A DNA stretch of 14,819 bases from Burkholderiaceae bacterium (GTDB taxonomy: Bacteria; Pseudomonadota; Gammaproteobacteria; Burkholderiales; Burkholderiaceae): the NCBI GenBank assembly GCA_030151165.1, contig JASLEM010000131.1, positions 1-14,819 on the forward strand, given 5' to 3'. A program made the position numbers and the translations under genes. Within the stretch, counting starts at the first letter, position 1, and every line of letters starts with the position of its first letter. The notes under the pieces are model-generated. The model searched no databases and had not been told where the DNA came from. It was given only the letters and a program-made list of their open reading frames with translations. Shown here in pieces: positions 1-9,934 of this stretch.

Positions 1-204
1 ATCGGCGGCTGCCTGCTCACGGGCGGCTACGGCTCGGTGCTCGGCGCCTCGCTCGGCGCGCTGATCTTCGGCGTCGTGCAGATCGGCATCGGCTACACGA
101 GCATCGACAACAACTGGTACCGCGTCTTCCTCGGCGGCATGCTGCTGGTGGCGGTGCTGTTCAACAACTACGTCCGCCGGCGCGTCGCGCTGGGCCGGCG
201 TTGA
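1..204 (+). CDS. Sugar ABC transporter permease, C-terminal fragment
   Basis: The frame is open from the first base and ends with TGA at 202-204, giving the last 67 residues of a membrane protein. Two hydrophobic stretches are visible: a Gly-rich one ([20 protein letters not shown]) and one near the end ([13 protein letters not shown]), followed by a basic tail ([11 protein letters not shown]). This layout matches the C-terminus of RbsC/FrcB-type permeases (BPD_transp_2 family), which form the inner-membrane channel of CUT2 sugar ABC importers. The ATPase gene starts 16 nt downstream, so the two form one transport operon. The substrate is inferred to be myo-inositol from the iol genes that follow; nothing in the fragment itself shows it. 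Most of the gene lies before the window. Confidence 0.85.
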   Translation: MGGCLLTGGYGSVLGASLGALIFGVVQIGIGYTSIDNNWYRVFLGGMLLVAVLFNNYVRRRVALGRR

Positions 205-220
205 GCGCAGGAGCGTCGAC

Positions 221-1006
221 ATGTCGGACCTGATCCTGCAACTCGAGAACGTCTCGAAGTATTTCGGCCCGGTGATCGCGCTGTCGGGCGTCACGCTGCA
301 GCTGGGCCGCGGCGAGGTGCACTGCCTGCTGGGCGACAACGGCGCCGGCAAGAGCACGCTGATCAAGATGCTCGCGGGCGTCTACGTGCCCGACGCCGGC
401 GAGTACCTGGTCGACGGCCGCCCGGTGCGCTTCCGCTCGCCGCGCGAGGCGCTCGACGCCGGCATCGCCACCGTCTACCAGGACCTCGCGCTGGTGCCGC
501 TGATGAGCGTCGCGCGCAACTTCTTCATGGGCCGCGAGCCCACGCGGCGGCTGTTCGGCGCGCTGCCGGTGATGGACCACGCGCTCGCCGAACGCACCGC
601 CGCCGAGCGCCTCGCCGAGATGGGCATCCGCGTGCGCGACGCGGGCCAGCTGGTGGGCAACATGTCCGGCGGCGAGAAGCAGTGCCTCGCTATCGCGCGC
701 GCGATCCACTTCGGCGCCCGCGTGCTGATCCTCGACGAGCCGACCGCGGCGCTCGGCGTCAAGCAGAGCGTCAACGTGCTCAAGCTCATCGCCAAGGCGC
801 GCCAGCGTGGCATCTCGGTCATCTTCATCACGCACAACGTCAACCACGCGTACCCGATCGGCGACCGCTTCACGCTGCTCAATCGCGGCAAGTCGATGGG
901 CACGCATGCGAAGACGGAAGTGTCGAAGGAAGCCGTGCTCGACATGATGGCCGGTGGCGCCGAGATGCAGACGCTGATGGGCGACCTGGAAGGCGTGACG
1001 ATATGA
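221..1006 (+). CDS. Sugar (probably myo-inositol) ABC transporter ATP-binding protein, single domain
   Basis: This is a 261-residue ABC ATPase that would sit on the inner membrane and power the permease encoded just upstream. Visible motifs are Walker [10 protein letters not shown] (38-46), Q-loop Gln87, signature MSGGEKQ (148-154), Walker B with catalytic Glu (LILDEP, E173) and the H-loop His205 in FITHN. RbsA/MglA-type sugar ATPases have two cassettes and about 500 residues. This one has a single complete cassette, as in FrcA of the fructose importer, and its AALG after Walker B (in place of SALD) is also FrcA-like as I recall that family. It would therefore work as a homodimer. ATG 221 is preceded by AGGAG at 209-213. 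Its TGA overlaps the iolC start (ATGA, 1003-1006), which implies translational coupling. Inositol as substrate is inferred from context. Confidence 0.93.
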   Translation: MSDLILQLENVSKYFGPVIALSGVTLQLGRGEVHCLLGDNGAGKSTLIKMLAGVYVPDAGEYLVDGRPVRFRSPREALDAGIATVYQDLALVPLMSVARNFFMGREPTRRLFGALPVMDHALAERTAAERLAEMGIRVRDAGQLVGNMSGGEKQCLAIARAIHFGARVLILDEPTAALGVKQSVNVLKLIAKARQRGISVIFITHNVNHAYPIGDRFTLLNRGKSMGTHAKTEVSKEAVLDMMAGGAEMQTLMGDLEGVTI

Positions 1007-3000
1007 GCGGCCTGACGTTTCCCGACGGCCGCCGCTTCGACCTCGCCTGCCTCGGCCGCCTCGCGGTCGACCTCTACGCGCAGCAGGTCGGCTCACGGCT
1101 GGAGGACGTCGCGACCTTCGCGAAGTACCTCGGCGGCAGCTCGGCCAACATCGCGTTCGGCGCGGCGCGGCTCGGGATGCGCGCGGCGATGGTCTCGCGC
1201 GTGGGCGACGAGCAGATGGGCCGCTTCCTGCTCGAGACGCTGCAGCGCGAGGGCTGCGACACCTCGATGGTGCAGCTCGACCCGCAACGCCTGACCGCGC
1301 TCGCCATCCTCGGCCTGAAGGATCGCGACACCTTCCCGCTGCTGTTCTACCGCGAGAACTGCGCCGACATGGCGATCGAGGCCGCGGGCATCACCGAGCG
1401 CTTCGTCGCCGACTGCCGCGCGCTGCTGATCACCGGCACGCACCTGTCGCAACCCGCGGTGCGCGCGGCGTCCACCACCGCGCTGGCCTACGCCGCGCGC
1501 CACGGGACGATGCGCGTGCTCGACATCGACTACCGCCCCGTGCTGTGGGGCCTGACCAAGCGCGGCGACGGCCAGACCCGCTTCGTCGCCGACGAGAAGG
1601 TCACCGCCAGCCTGCAGGAGCTGCTGCCGCAGTTCGACCTGCTGATCGGCACCGAGGAGGAGTTCGCGATCGCCGGCGGCGTGCCGGGCGACCTCGTCGC
1701 CTCGCTGAAGCGCGTGCGCGCGGCCACGAAGGCGGCGATGGTCGTCAAGCTCGGCCCGCTCGGCTGCTGCTTCATACCCGGTGCCGTACCCGACCGGATC
1801 GAGGACGCCGAGACCGCCGCGGGCGAGCGCGTCGAGGTGATGAACGTGCTCGGCGCCGGCGACGCGTTCGCGGCCGGCCTGATGACCGGCTTCCTGCGCG
1901 GCCAGTCGTTCGCCGACGCGGCACGGCTGGCGAACGCGTGCGGCGCGCTGGTCGTCTCGCGTCACGCGTGCGCGCCCGCGATGCCGACGCCGGCGGAGCT
2001 CGAGCACTGGTTCGGCGGCCACCGCCATCCGGACGTCGCCGCCGACACCACGCTGTCGCACCTGCATCGCACCACCGCGGCGCGCGCGCGGTGGGACGAG
2101 TTGAACGTGATCGCGTTCGATCACCGCAGCCAGTTCTTCGAGCTCGCGCGCGACGCCGGCGCGCCCGAATCGCGGCTGCCGCAGCTCAAGAAGCTGCTGG
2201 TGCGCGCGGCCGAACGCGTCGAGCAATCGCGCGGGCTGCGCGGCAAGACCGGCGTGCTGATCGACGACGTCTACGGCGAGGACGCGCTCCATGCCGCGAC
2301 CGGCCGCGGATGGTGGGTCGGGCGCCCCGTGGAGTTGCCTGGCTCGCGGCCGCTGCGCTTCGACAACGGCCCGTCGATCGGCACGCAGCTCACGCGCTGG
2401 CCGCGCGAGCAGGTCGTCAAGTGCCTCGTGCACTACCACCCGGACGACGCCGTCGACCTGCGCCTCGAACAGGAAGCGCGCCTGCAGGAGGTGTGGAGCG
2501 CGACGCGCGACACGGGCCACGAGCTGCTGCTCGAGGTCATCCCGCCGCGCGCCCAGACGCCGGCGGCCGAGGCCGACGCCGCCGTGCTGCGCGCCGTCAC
2601 GCGGCTCTACACGATCGGCCTCAAGCCCGAGTGGTGGAAGCTCGCGCCGATGCAGCAACCCGCCGGCTGGACGGCGCTCGCCGAGCTCGTCGCCGCGCGC
2701 GACCCGCAATGCCGCGGCGCGGTGATCCTCGGGCTGAACCAGCCGCTCGCCGACCTCGCGCGCGGCTTCGCCGCGGCGACGCATCCGATCGTCAAGGGCT
2801 TCATGGTCGGCCGCTCGCTGTGGGTCGGGCCGGCGCAGGGCTGGCTGCGCGGCGACTCGAGCGACGACGCCTTCGTCGCCTCCGTCGCCGCCAACTTCGA
2901 GACGCTGGTCGATGCCTGGCGCGCCTCGCGGCCGGGCGCCACCGGATCCCCCTCCTCCACGCCGTCCGCACAGCGCGCCGACGTCGCCCAATCCGCCTGA
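1003..3000 (+). CDS. iolC: IolC-DUF2090 fusion: 5-dehydro-2-deoxygluconokinase with aldolase-like C-terminal domain
   Basis: The protein has 665 residues and two parts. Residues 1 to about 340 are a PfkB-family sugar kinase: an IolC-like start ([12 protein letters not shown]), the Gly-rich GGSSAN motif (44-49) and the PfkB signature GAGDAFAAG with catalytic Asp287. It phosphorylates 5-dehydro-2-deoxy-D-gluconate (DKG) to DKGP. Residues of about 355-640 are a DUF2090 domain ([12 protein letters not shown] from 367; PEWWKLAP around Lys546), related to LacD-type aldolases and annotated in such fusions as the DKGP aldolase that otherwise would be IolJ. This fusion gives about twice the length of a stand-alone IolC. 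Lys546 as the Schiff-base lysine is a guess. ATG 1003 overlaps the ATPase stop and has GGAAGG at 988-993. The last 25 or so residues are a Ser/Ala/Pro-rich tail that looks unstructured. Confidence 0.94.
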   Translation: MSGLTFPDGRRFDLACLGRLAVDLYAQQVGSRLEDVATFAKYLGGSSANIAFGAARLGMRAAMVSRVGDEQMGRFLLETLQREGCDTSMVQLDPQRLTALAILGLKDRDTFPLLFYRENCADMAIEAAGITERFVADCRALLITGTHLSQPAVRAASTTALAYAARHGTMRVLDIDYRPVLWGLTKRGDGQTRFVADEKVTASLQELLPQFDLLIGTEEEFAIAGGVPGDLVASLKRVRAATKAAMVVKLGPLGCCFIPGAVPDRIEDAETAAGERVEVMNVLGAGDAFAAGLMTGFLRGQSFADAARLANACGALVVSRHACAPAMPTPAELEHWFGGHRHPDVAADTTLSHLHRTTAARARWDELNVIAFDHRSQFFELARDAGAPESRLPQLKKLLVRAAERVEQSRGLRGKTGVLIDDVYGEDALHAATGRGWWVGRPVELPGSRPLRFDNGPSIGTQLTRWPREQVVKCLVHYHPDDAVDLRLEQEARLQEVWSATRDTGHELLLEVIPPRAQTPAAEADAAVLRAVTRLYTIGLKPEWWKLAPMQQPAGWTALAELVAARDPQCRGAVILGLNQPLADLARGFAAATHPIVKGFMVGRSLWVGPAQGWLRGDSSDDAFVASVAANFETLVDAWRASRPGATGSPSSTPSAQRADVAQSA

Positions 3001-3019
3001 ACCGCCTGAACCGCCCACG

Positions 3020-4876
<1,857 letters not shown>

Positions 4877-4925
4877 TCGTCCGAATCCGCTTCCCGATTT
4901 CCAACCCAACGACTCGAGATCCCTC

Positions 4926-5849
4926 ATGACCTGGAACGTCCGCATCGGCATCAACCCGATCTCCTGGAGCAACGACGACCTGCCCGAACTCGGAGGCGAC
5001 ACGCCGCTCGAGACCGCGCTGCGCGAAGGCGCGGAGATCGGCTACGAGGGCTTCGAGCTCGGCAACAAGTTCCCGTCCGAGCCGGGCGCGCTGAAGGCCA
5101 AGCTCGCCGAGTACGGCGTCGCCTGCGTCAGCGGCTGGTACTCCGGCAGGCTCGCCGAAGGCACGGTCGACGACGAGATCGCTGCGTGCCGCGCGCACAT
5201 GGCCAAGCTGCAGTTCAACGGCTGCCGCGTCGTGGTCTACGGCGAGGTCGCCGGCTCGATCCAGGGGCGCATCGACACGCCGCTGGCCAAGCGCCCGCGC
5301 TTCGCCGACGACGCCGCGTGGCAGGCCTACGCGAAGCGGCTCGAGGCCTTCGGCGCGCACCTCAAGGCGACGTACGGCCTCACGCTCGCGTACCACCACC
5401 ACATGGGCGCATACGTCGAATCGCCGGAGGACGTCGACAAGCTGATGTCGCTCACCGGCCCCGACGTCGGGCTGCTGTTCGATACGGGGCATGCGTACTA
5501 CGGCGGCGCGACGGACGTCGCCGGCCAGCTGAAGAAGCACCTCTCGCGCGTCGTCCACGTGCACTGCAAGGACGTCCGCGCGCAGGTCGTGCGCAGCGCG
5601 CGCAACGACGGCTGGAGCTTCCTCACCGGCGTCATCAACGGCACGTTCACCGTGCCCGGCGACGGCGTGATCGACTTCGACGCGGTGCTCGCGCTGCTGC
5701 ACGGTGCCGGCTACGAGGGCTGGCTGGTCGTCGAGGCGGAGCAGGACCCCGCCGTCGCGCCGAGCTACCAGTACGCGAAGAAGGGCTACGACACGCTGCG
5801 CGCGATCGTGGACCGCCTGGGCGCCGCGGACAGCGCGAAGGCCGCCTGA
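4926..5849 (+). CDS. iolE: Inosose dehydratase (myo-inosose-2 dehydratase, IolE)
   Basis: The 307-residue protein is a TIM-barrel enzyme of the xylose-isomerase/AP-endonuclease-2 fold. It dehydrates 2-keto-myo-inositol to the cyclic diketone used by IolD. Characteristic segments are the N-terminal IGINPISWSNDDLPELGG (residues 8-24), the triple His at 157-159 (YHHHMG), FDTGHAYYGG (185-194), HVHCKD (211-216) and VEAEQDP (269-275); the last three contain the usual metal-binding Asp, His and Glu positions. The length is typical. ATG 4926 fits the family start; the only upstream purine stretch is a short GAGA at 4916-4919. The 49-nt gap after iolD is the largest in the operon but has no terminator-like structure that I can see. 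Confidence 0.95.
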   Translation: MTWNVRIGINPISWSNDDLPELGGDTPLETALREGAEIGYEGFELGNKFPSEPGALKAKLAEYGVACVSGWYSGRLAEGTVDDEIAACRAHMAKLQFNGCRVVVYGEVAGSIQGRIDTPLAKRPRFADDAAWQAYAKRLEAFGAHLKATYGLTLAYHHHMGAYVESPEDVDKLMSLTGPDVGLLFDTGHAYYGGATDVAGQLKKHLSRVVHVHCKDVRAQVVRSARNDGWSFLTGVINGTFTVPGDGVIDFDAVLALLHGAGYEGWLVVEAEQDPAVAPSYQYAKKGYDTLRAIVDRLGAADSAKAA

Positions 5850-6664
5850 TGACCAGCAAGCTGCTGCTCAAGGCCCGTGCCGAGGGCCGCGAGATCGTCG
5901 CCGTCACGCCGGAGCAGGCGGGCTGGAAGCACGTCGGCTTTCGCGCGCTGAGGCTCGTGGCCGGCGAATCCGAGTCGCTCGAGACCGGCACGCGCGAGCT
6001 GTGCGTGGTGGTGCTGGGCGGCACGGTGGATGTCGAGGTCGACGGCGTCGCCTATACGGCACTCGGTACCCGGCAGGGCGTGTTCGACGACGCCGCGCCC
6101 GCCGCGATCTACGTGCCCGGCGGCTGCCGCGTGACGATCGCCGCCGTGGCCGATGCCGAGGTCGCGCTGTGCACCGCGCCCGCCGGCTCGGTGCAGCGCA
6201 CCGTCAAGCGACTGGACCCGCGCGCGATGCGGCGCAGCGTGCGCGGCGAAGGCAGCAACCAGCGCTTCATCTGCGACGTGCTGCCGCACGACGACCCGAC
6301 CGCGGCGCACCTGCTCGTCGTCGAGGTGCGCACGCCGGCGGGGCATTCGTCGAGCTATCCGCCGCACAAGCACGACACCGAGTCGCCGCCGAGCGAGACG
6401 CAGCTCGAGGAGACCTACTACCACCGCCTGAACCCGCCGCAGGGGTTCGCGTTCCAGCGCGTCTACACCGACGACCGCAGCCTCGACGAGGCTTGCGCGG
6501 TGGAGGACAACGACGTCGTGATGGTTCCGCGCGGCTACCACCCGGTTGTCGTGCCGCACGGCTACGAGTCGTACTACCTCAACGTGATGGCCGGCCCGCA
6601 CCGGCTGTGGGTGTTCCGGAACGATCCGGCGCACGAGTGGATGCTGGCGAAGCCGGCCGCCTGA
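5849..6664 (+). CDS. iolB: 5-deoxy-glucuronate isomerase (IolB)
   Basis: This 271-residue bicupin-type isomerase converts 5-deoxy-D-glucuronate to 5-dehydro-2-deoxygluconate, the substrate of the IolC kinase. The metal-binding motif is clear: YPPHKHD with His173 and His175, then E187/E188 in LEETYYHR, and a later His in RGYHPVVVPHGYESYYLN (His231 or His237). KduI/IolB-family enzymes use this arrangement to bind a divalent metal. Its ATG shares one base with the iolE stop (TGATG, 5847-5851). GAAGG at 5837-5841 is a well-placed ribosome binding site. It is the last gene of the operon; 37 nt further on the opposite-strand lipoprotein gene ends. Confidence 0.95.
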   Translation: MTSKLLLKARAEGREIVAVTPEQAGWKHVGFRALRLVAGESESLETGTRELCVVVLGGTVDVEVDGVAYTALGTRQGVFDDAAPAAIYVPGGCRVTIAAVADAEVALCTAPAGSVQRTVKRLDPRAMRRSVRGEGSNQRFICDVLPHDDPTAAHLLVVEVRTPAGHSSSYPPHKHDTESPPSETQLEETYYHRLNPPQGFAFQRVYTDDRSLDEACAVEDNDVVMVPRGYHPVVVPHGYESYYLNVMAGPHRLWVFRNDPAHEWMLAKPAA

Positions 6665-6684
6665 GGCGCGGCTTCGTCGTCGGG

Positions 6685-6701
6685 CCGGCGCGGCGCGCCG
6701 G
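6685..6701. terminator. Hairpin between convergent genes, possible bidirectional terminator
   Basis: A perfect 7-bp inverted repeat, CCGGCGC and GCGCCGG around a 3-nt loop (GGC), lies between the iolB stop (6664) and the stop of the opposite-strand lipoprotein gene (6702). Position and symmetry suit a bidirectional transcription end. There is no T-run on either side, so it is not a classic intrinsic terminator, and such GC palindromes also occur by chance in this base composition. Confidence 0.4.
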
Positions 6702-7583
6702 TCAGGGCGCGACGGTGGTCGTCGCGGTCGCGGTGTCGTTCGACGCGTCCACGTCCGAGCCGGTGTCGATCGTGACGCCGAAGGTGCTGGCGATCGACGC
6801 GAAGCCGGTCGCGGGCACGGTCACGTCGATCCGGTAGGTCTGCGTCGTGCCCGCCGGGATCACGAGCCCGCGGCTGTCGTTGCGGTGCGACTCCTGGATC
6901 CCGCAGCCGCCGTCCGAGCTCTCGCAGAAGTAGCCCACCGGCCCGGCGATGCCGGCCGGGAACGTGGCCGCGACGTGCAGGTTGTCGGCGTCGTCCGGTC
7001 CGTTGTTGACGATCGTCGCGGTGAACTCGACCGTCGATCCCGGCGCCGCCGTGGCCGGTGCGGTGTAGGTCACCTGCAGGTCGGCCGACCAGAACCTGAC
7101 GGTGTCCGACGCCACGTCGTTGATCGCGTTCACGTCGCCGGCCTGCGTGGCGCTCGCGACGATGAGTTCGTCCCCCGACTTCGGCGCGACCTGCGAGGCG
7201 GTGACGTCGATCTCGATCCGCTGGCCGGGCACGGCGACGGCCGCCAGCGTCGGGAGGACCACGCTGCCGTCGGACTGCACGGTGCACGCGTCGGCCGGCA
7301 CGCAGGCGACCGATGCGATCTTGAGGTTGGTGTCGGGCGAGAACTTGATCGTCGTGTCGGTCGCGGCCTGCGCGCCCACATTGCCGACGTAGAAGACGAA
7401 GACGCCCGCGGAGCCGACCGGCGCCGTCGGCGCCTGGTTGATCGTCGGGTCGAGGCGGATGTCCGTCGGCGGCGCGCCCGAGCTCCCGTCCCCGCCGCAG
7501 CCTGCGACGACCAGCCCGGCCGCGAGCGCGACCCCCTGCGATGCGCGCGCCAGGATGGCGGCGAGTCCCCTGCGAACGGTCAT
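6702..7583 (-). CDS. Putative lipoprotein with DUF11-type repeats
   Basis: The 293-residue product starts with a basic N-terminus, a hydrophobic stretch (GVALAAGLVVAGC) and a lipobox VAGC with Cys29, so it should be a lipid-anchored envelope protein. The mature part has two similar beta-rich segments, about 45-163 and 166-293. Each ends in an Asn/Asp-rich signature (AINDVASDT and DASNDTATA) that is typical of DUF11 repeats; the second begins ADLQVTYTAPATAAPGSTVE. Paired cysteines (94/100 and 220/227) could form disulfides in the periplasm. ATG 7583 is preceded by GGGAG at 7589-7593; a longer in-frame reading from 7634 adds only 17 residues ahead of an otherwise normal signal peptide. Ligand and function are unknown. 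It follows the kinase gene on the same strand after 111 nt and may have its own promoter. Confidence 0.75.
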   Translation of the reverse strand: MTVRRGLAAILARASQGVALAAGLVVAGCGGDGSSGAPPTDIRLDPTINQAPTAPVGSAGVFVFYVGNVGAQAATDTTIKFSPDTNLKIASVACVPADACTVQSDGSVVLPTLAAVAVPGQRIEIDVTASQVAPKSGDELIVASATQAGDVNAINDVASDTVRFWSADLQVTYTAPATAAPGSTVEFTATIVNNGPDDADNLHVAATFPAGIAGPVGYFCESSDGGCGIQESHRNDSRGLVIPAGTTQTYRIDVTVPATGFASIASTFGVTIDTGSDVDASNDTATATTTVAP

Positions 7584-7664
7584 GTTGTCTCCCTGTTGGT
7601 CGGCGGCCGTCGTCGCGGATGCCGCGCGGGCCACGCGCGATTTGACCGCGACGCGGGGTGCCGG

Positions 7665-7689
7665 CCATACCCCCGCATGGGGGAGATGG
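7665..7689. promoter_or_regulatory. Inverted repeat upstream of the lipoprotein gene
   Basis: The 111-nt gap between the kinase stop (7695) and the lipoprotein start (7583) holds a strong dyad. CCCCC (7670-7674) and GGGGG (7679-7683) flank a GCAT centre, with outer CCAT (7665-7668) and ATGG (7686-7689) pairing across a small bulge. It sits about 80-105 nt before the lipoprotein ATG, a usual place for an operator. It could also be a terminator for the kinase operon, though no T-run follows. The C5-N4-G5 form resembles NarL/LuxR-type response-regulator dyads, but this is only a resemblance. Confidence 0.4.
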
Positions 7690-7694
7690 TCGCG

Positions 7695-9251
7695 TCAGCT
7701 CGGCGCGAACTCGACCTGGAACTCCGCGCCGCCGGCGTTGCCGTTGCGCGCGGTGAGCCGCCAGCCATGCGCGGTCGCGATCTCGAAGCAGATCGACAGC
7801 CCCAGGCCGGCGCCGTTGTCGCGCCGCGCGGGGCCGCGCCAGAAGCGCTTGAACAGCTCGCCGAGATGTTCCGGCGCGATGCCGTCGCCTTCGTCCCGCA
7901 CGACGATCCCGCCTCCGCCGAGGACGAGGCTGACCACCGCGCCGCGCGGCGAATGCTGGATGGCGTTCTCGGCCAGGTTCTTCACCAGCACGAACAGCGC
8001 GCCGCGATCCGCGCGCACCGGCGCCATCGCGTCGGGCGCGCGCAGGTCGAGATGCACCGCGGCGCGCTGCGCGAGCCGCTGCAGGAACGCCACGGCCTCG
8101 CCGGCGACGACCGCGGCGTCGACCCGCTCGAACTCGTAGTTGCCGACCTCGCTGGCCTCGGCGAGGTGCAGCAGCTGGTGCACCTGGCGCGCCATGACGT
8201 CGATGTCGTGCAGCAGCGTCTCGCGCTCGGTCGACTCGCTGAGCTCGACCTGCCCGCGCATCAGCGCCAGCGGCGTCTTCAGCTCGTGCGCGGCGGAGGC
8301 GAGGAACTCCTGCTGCACGCGGTAGCCCTTCTCGAGGCGGTCGAGCGCCTCGTTGAAGGCCTCGATGAGCGGACGCATCTCGCGCGGCATCGTCTGCGCC
8401 GACAGCCGCGTCTCGAGGTTGCGCGGATCGATGCGCGACGCCGCCGCCGAGGCCTCGCTGAGCGGCCGCAGCACGCGCCGCAGCATGAAGTGGACGCCGA
8501 CGCCGAACAGCGCCAGCGCGATCACCGCGATGCCCGCCGCGTTCTGCAGGATCGGGCCGACCACCGAGCCACGGAACACCGCGGCCGCGCGATCGCTGAT
8601 GGCCGCCTGGATGAAGTAGGGATGGCCATCGTGCGCCAGCGCCTGCGTGACGACGTGCAGCGGCAGGCCGTCGGCCACCATGTCGAACCGGTCGCGCGCG
8701 CCGTCGAACGCGAGGCCCGCCGGCGCGAGGGCCGGCGCGCCGGGCTCGGAGGCGAGGATCGTCGCGCCGCGCGCATCCAGCACGCGGAACTTCCAGTCGC
8801 GTGGCGCGGCGGTGTGCAGCCAGGCGGTGTCGGGCGCCTCGTCGAGCGTGACGGGGCGGCCCGCCGCGTCGAATCGCAGGTGCTGCGCGATCCACGCCGC
8901 CTGCTCGCCCAGGCCGTGCGCGATGCCGGCGGACGGAAACCAGACGAACATCGCCTCGAGCACGAGACCGGCCACGATCATGCTCAGCAGCCACGCGAAG
9001 ACGAACGCGACGAGCAGCCGCTTGGCGAAGCTCGGGCCGCCGCGGCGGTGATATTCGCGGTGGTAGGCCTCGTGCCGATGCCAGAACGTGTCGCATTGCG
9101 CGTCGAGGTCGGCATCGGCATCGAGCCGATACCCGTACCGGTTCAGGTGCCTGCGATGCCAGCGCTCGCGCCAGCCCGCGCGCCCGGGTTCGCGCCCGCG
9201 TTCAAGCGCGGGAGGCGCGAGCGGCCTAGGCCTCTTCGCGTCGGAGCGCAT
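7695..9251 (-). CDS. Membrane sensor histidine kinase
   Basis: The 518-residue kinase has a cytoplasmic N-terminal tail of about 74 residues rich in Arg and His, then TM1 (about 77-105), a periplasmic sensor region (about 106-230), TM2 (about 231-256) and a HAMP linker (about 257-308). The HisKA box is FLASAAHELKTPLA with phospho-accepting His322. The ATPase domain shows N-box NLAENAIQHS (425-434), G1 DEGDGI (453-458), F-box LFKRFWRG (466-473) and G2 GAGLGLSI (480-487), so it appears complete. It would phosphorylate the response regulator encoded just before it. ATG 9251 lies inside the regulator gene, with GAGGG at 9259-9263; the next in-frame Met is within TM1. The organisation is QseC/TctE-like, but the signal is not recognisable from sequence. 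Confidence 0.92.
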   Translation of the reverse strand: MRSDAKRPRPLAPPALERGREPGRAGWRERWHRRHLNRYGYRLDADADLDAQCDTFWHRHEAYHREYHRRGGPSFAKRLLVAFVFAWLLSMIVAGLVLEAMFVWFPSAGIAHGLGEQAAWIAQHLRFDAAGRPVTLDEAPDTAWLHTAAPRDWKFRVLDARGATILASEPGAPALAPAGLAFDGARDRFDMVADGLPLHVVTQALAHDGHPYFIQAAISDRAAAVFRGSVVGPILQNAAGIAVIALALFGVGVHFMLRRVLRPLSEASAAASRIDPRNLETRLSAQTMPREMRPLIEAFNEALDRLEKGYRVQQEFLASAAHELKTPLALMRGQVELSESTERETLLHDIDVMARQVHQLLHLAEASEVGNYEFERVDAAVVAGEAVAFLQRLAQRAAVHLDLRAPDAMAPVRADRGALFVLVKNLAENAIQHSPRGAVVSLVLGGGGIVVRDEGDGIAPEHLGELFKRFWRGPARRDNGAGLGLSICFEIATAHGWRLTARNGNAGGAEFQVEFAPS

Positions 9252-9906
9252 AGCCGTGCCCTCGCGCGTTGACGATCTGCAGCGTCGAGCCGATCGCCTG
9301 CAGCTTCTTGCGCAGGCGGTGCAGCGCGACGTCCAGCGCGTTCGGCGTGACCGCGTCCGACAGGCCCCACGCCGCCGCCTCGAGCGCGGCACGCCGCGCG
9401 GTGCGGCCGGCCGCGTTCACGAGGCACAGCATGATCTGGAGCTCGGCCGGCGGCAGCGTCACCTGCTCCTCGCCGCAGGACATCGCGCCGTCCTCCGGCG
9501 CGAGCCGCAGGTCGCCGAACTCGGGCGAGAGGCTCTGCATCACTGCGGGCCGGCGCAGCAGCGCCCGCACGCGCGCCACGAGCTCCTCCATCGAGAACGG
9601 CTTGGCGAGGTAGTCGTCGGCGCCGGCCTCGAGGCCTTCGACACGGTCGTGCAACGCATCCCGCGCGGTGAGCATCAGGCAGGGCACGACGTGGCCGTCG
9701 GCGCGCAGCCGGCGCACCAGCGCGAGGCCGTCGCCGTCCGGCAGCCCGCGGTCGACCACCACCGCGCCGTACGGCGTGGCGGCGATGGCGTGGCGGGCGG
9801 GCTCGAGGCGGTCGAAGACGTCGACCTCGATGCCGGCGCCGGACAAGGCCTTGCGCACGAGCGCGGACAGGCGTTCGTGATCCTCGACGAGGGCGATGCG
9901 GTTCAT
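9226..9906 (-). CDS. OmpR-family response regulator
   Basis: This 226-residue protein has a receiver domain (1 to about 118) with acidic pocket E8/D9, phospho-accepting Asp52 in VVDRGLPDGDG, Thr80 and Lys102 (AKPFS). A C-terminal winged-helix DNA-binding domain ends in NALDVALHRLRKKL and a GHGYAL wing motif, as in OmpR/PhoB/QseB regulators. Length and residues are those of an active regulator. ATG 9906 follows the family start (MNRIALVEDH); the frame extends upstream, but those residues are Arg/Ser-rich noise. The Shine-Dalgarno is weak. The stop codon (TAG, 9226-9228) lies 23 nt inside the kinase gene, and the SIP gene ends 28 nt upstream, so SIP, regulator and kinase are probably one transcript. 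Confidence 0.93.
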   Translation of the reverse strand: MNRIALVEDHERLSALVRKALSGAGIEVDVFDRLEPARHAIAATPYGAVVVDRGLPDGDGLALVRRLRADGHVVPCLMLTARDALHDRVEGLEAGADDYLAKPFSMEELVARVRALLRRPAVMQSLSPEFGDLRLAPEDGAMSCGEEQVTLPPAELQIMLCLVNAAGRTARRAALEAAAWGLSDAVTPNALDVALHRLRKKLQAIGSTLQIVNARGHGYALRREEA

Positions 9907-9934
9907 GGACGTCGAGCGTAACGCGCGGCGGCGC

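Noticed and set aside
221..1006. ABC ATPase as a truncated RbsA
   Set aside because: The single cassette is complete and FrcA-type sugar ATPases are naturally about 260 residues, so it is not a broken gene.
6574..9096. 840-codon minus-strand frame across the kinase and lipoprotein genes
   Set aside because: It is a shifted frame over two well-supported genes, with low-complexity Arg/Ala-rich sequence and no domain.
7438..9272. Plus-strand frames opposite the histidine kinase (up to 795 codons)
   Set aside because: Arg/Asp/Val-rich antisense translation of a complete kinase; no ribosome binding site or family resemblance.
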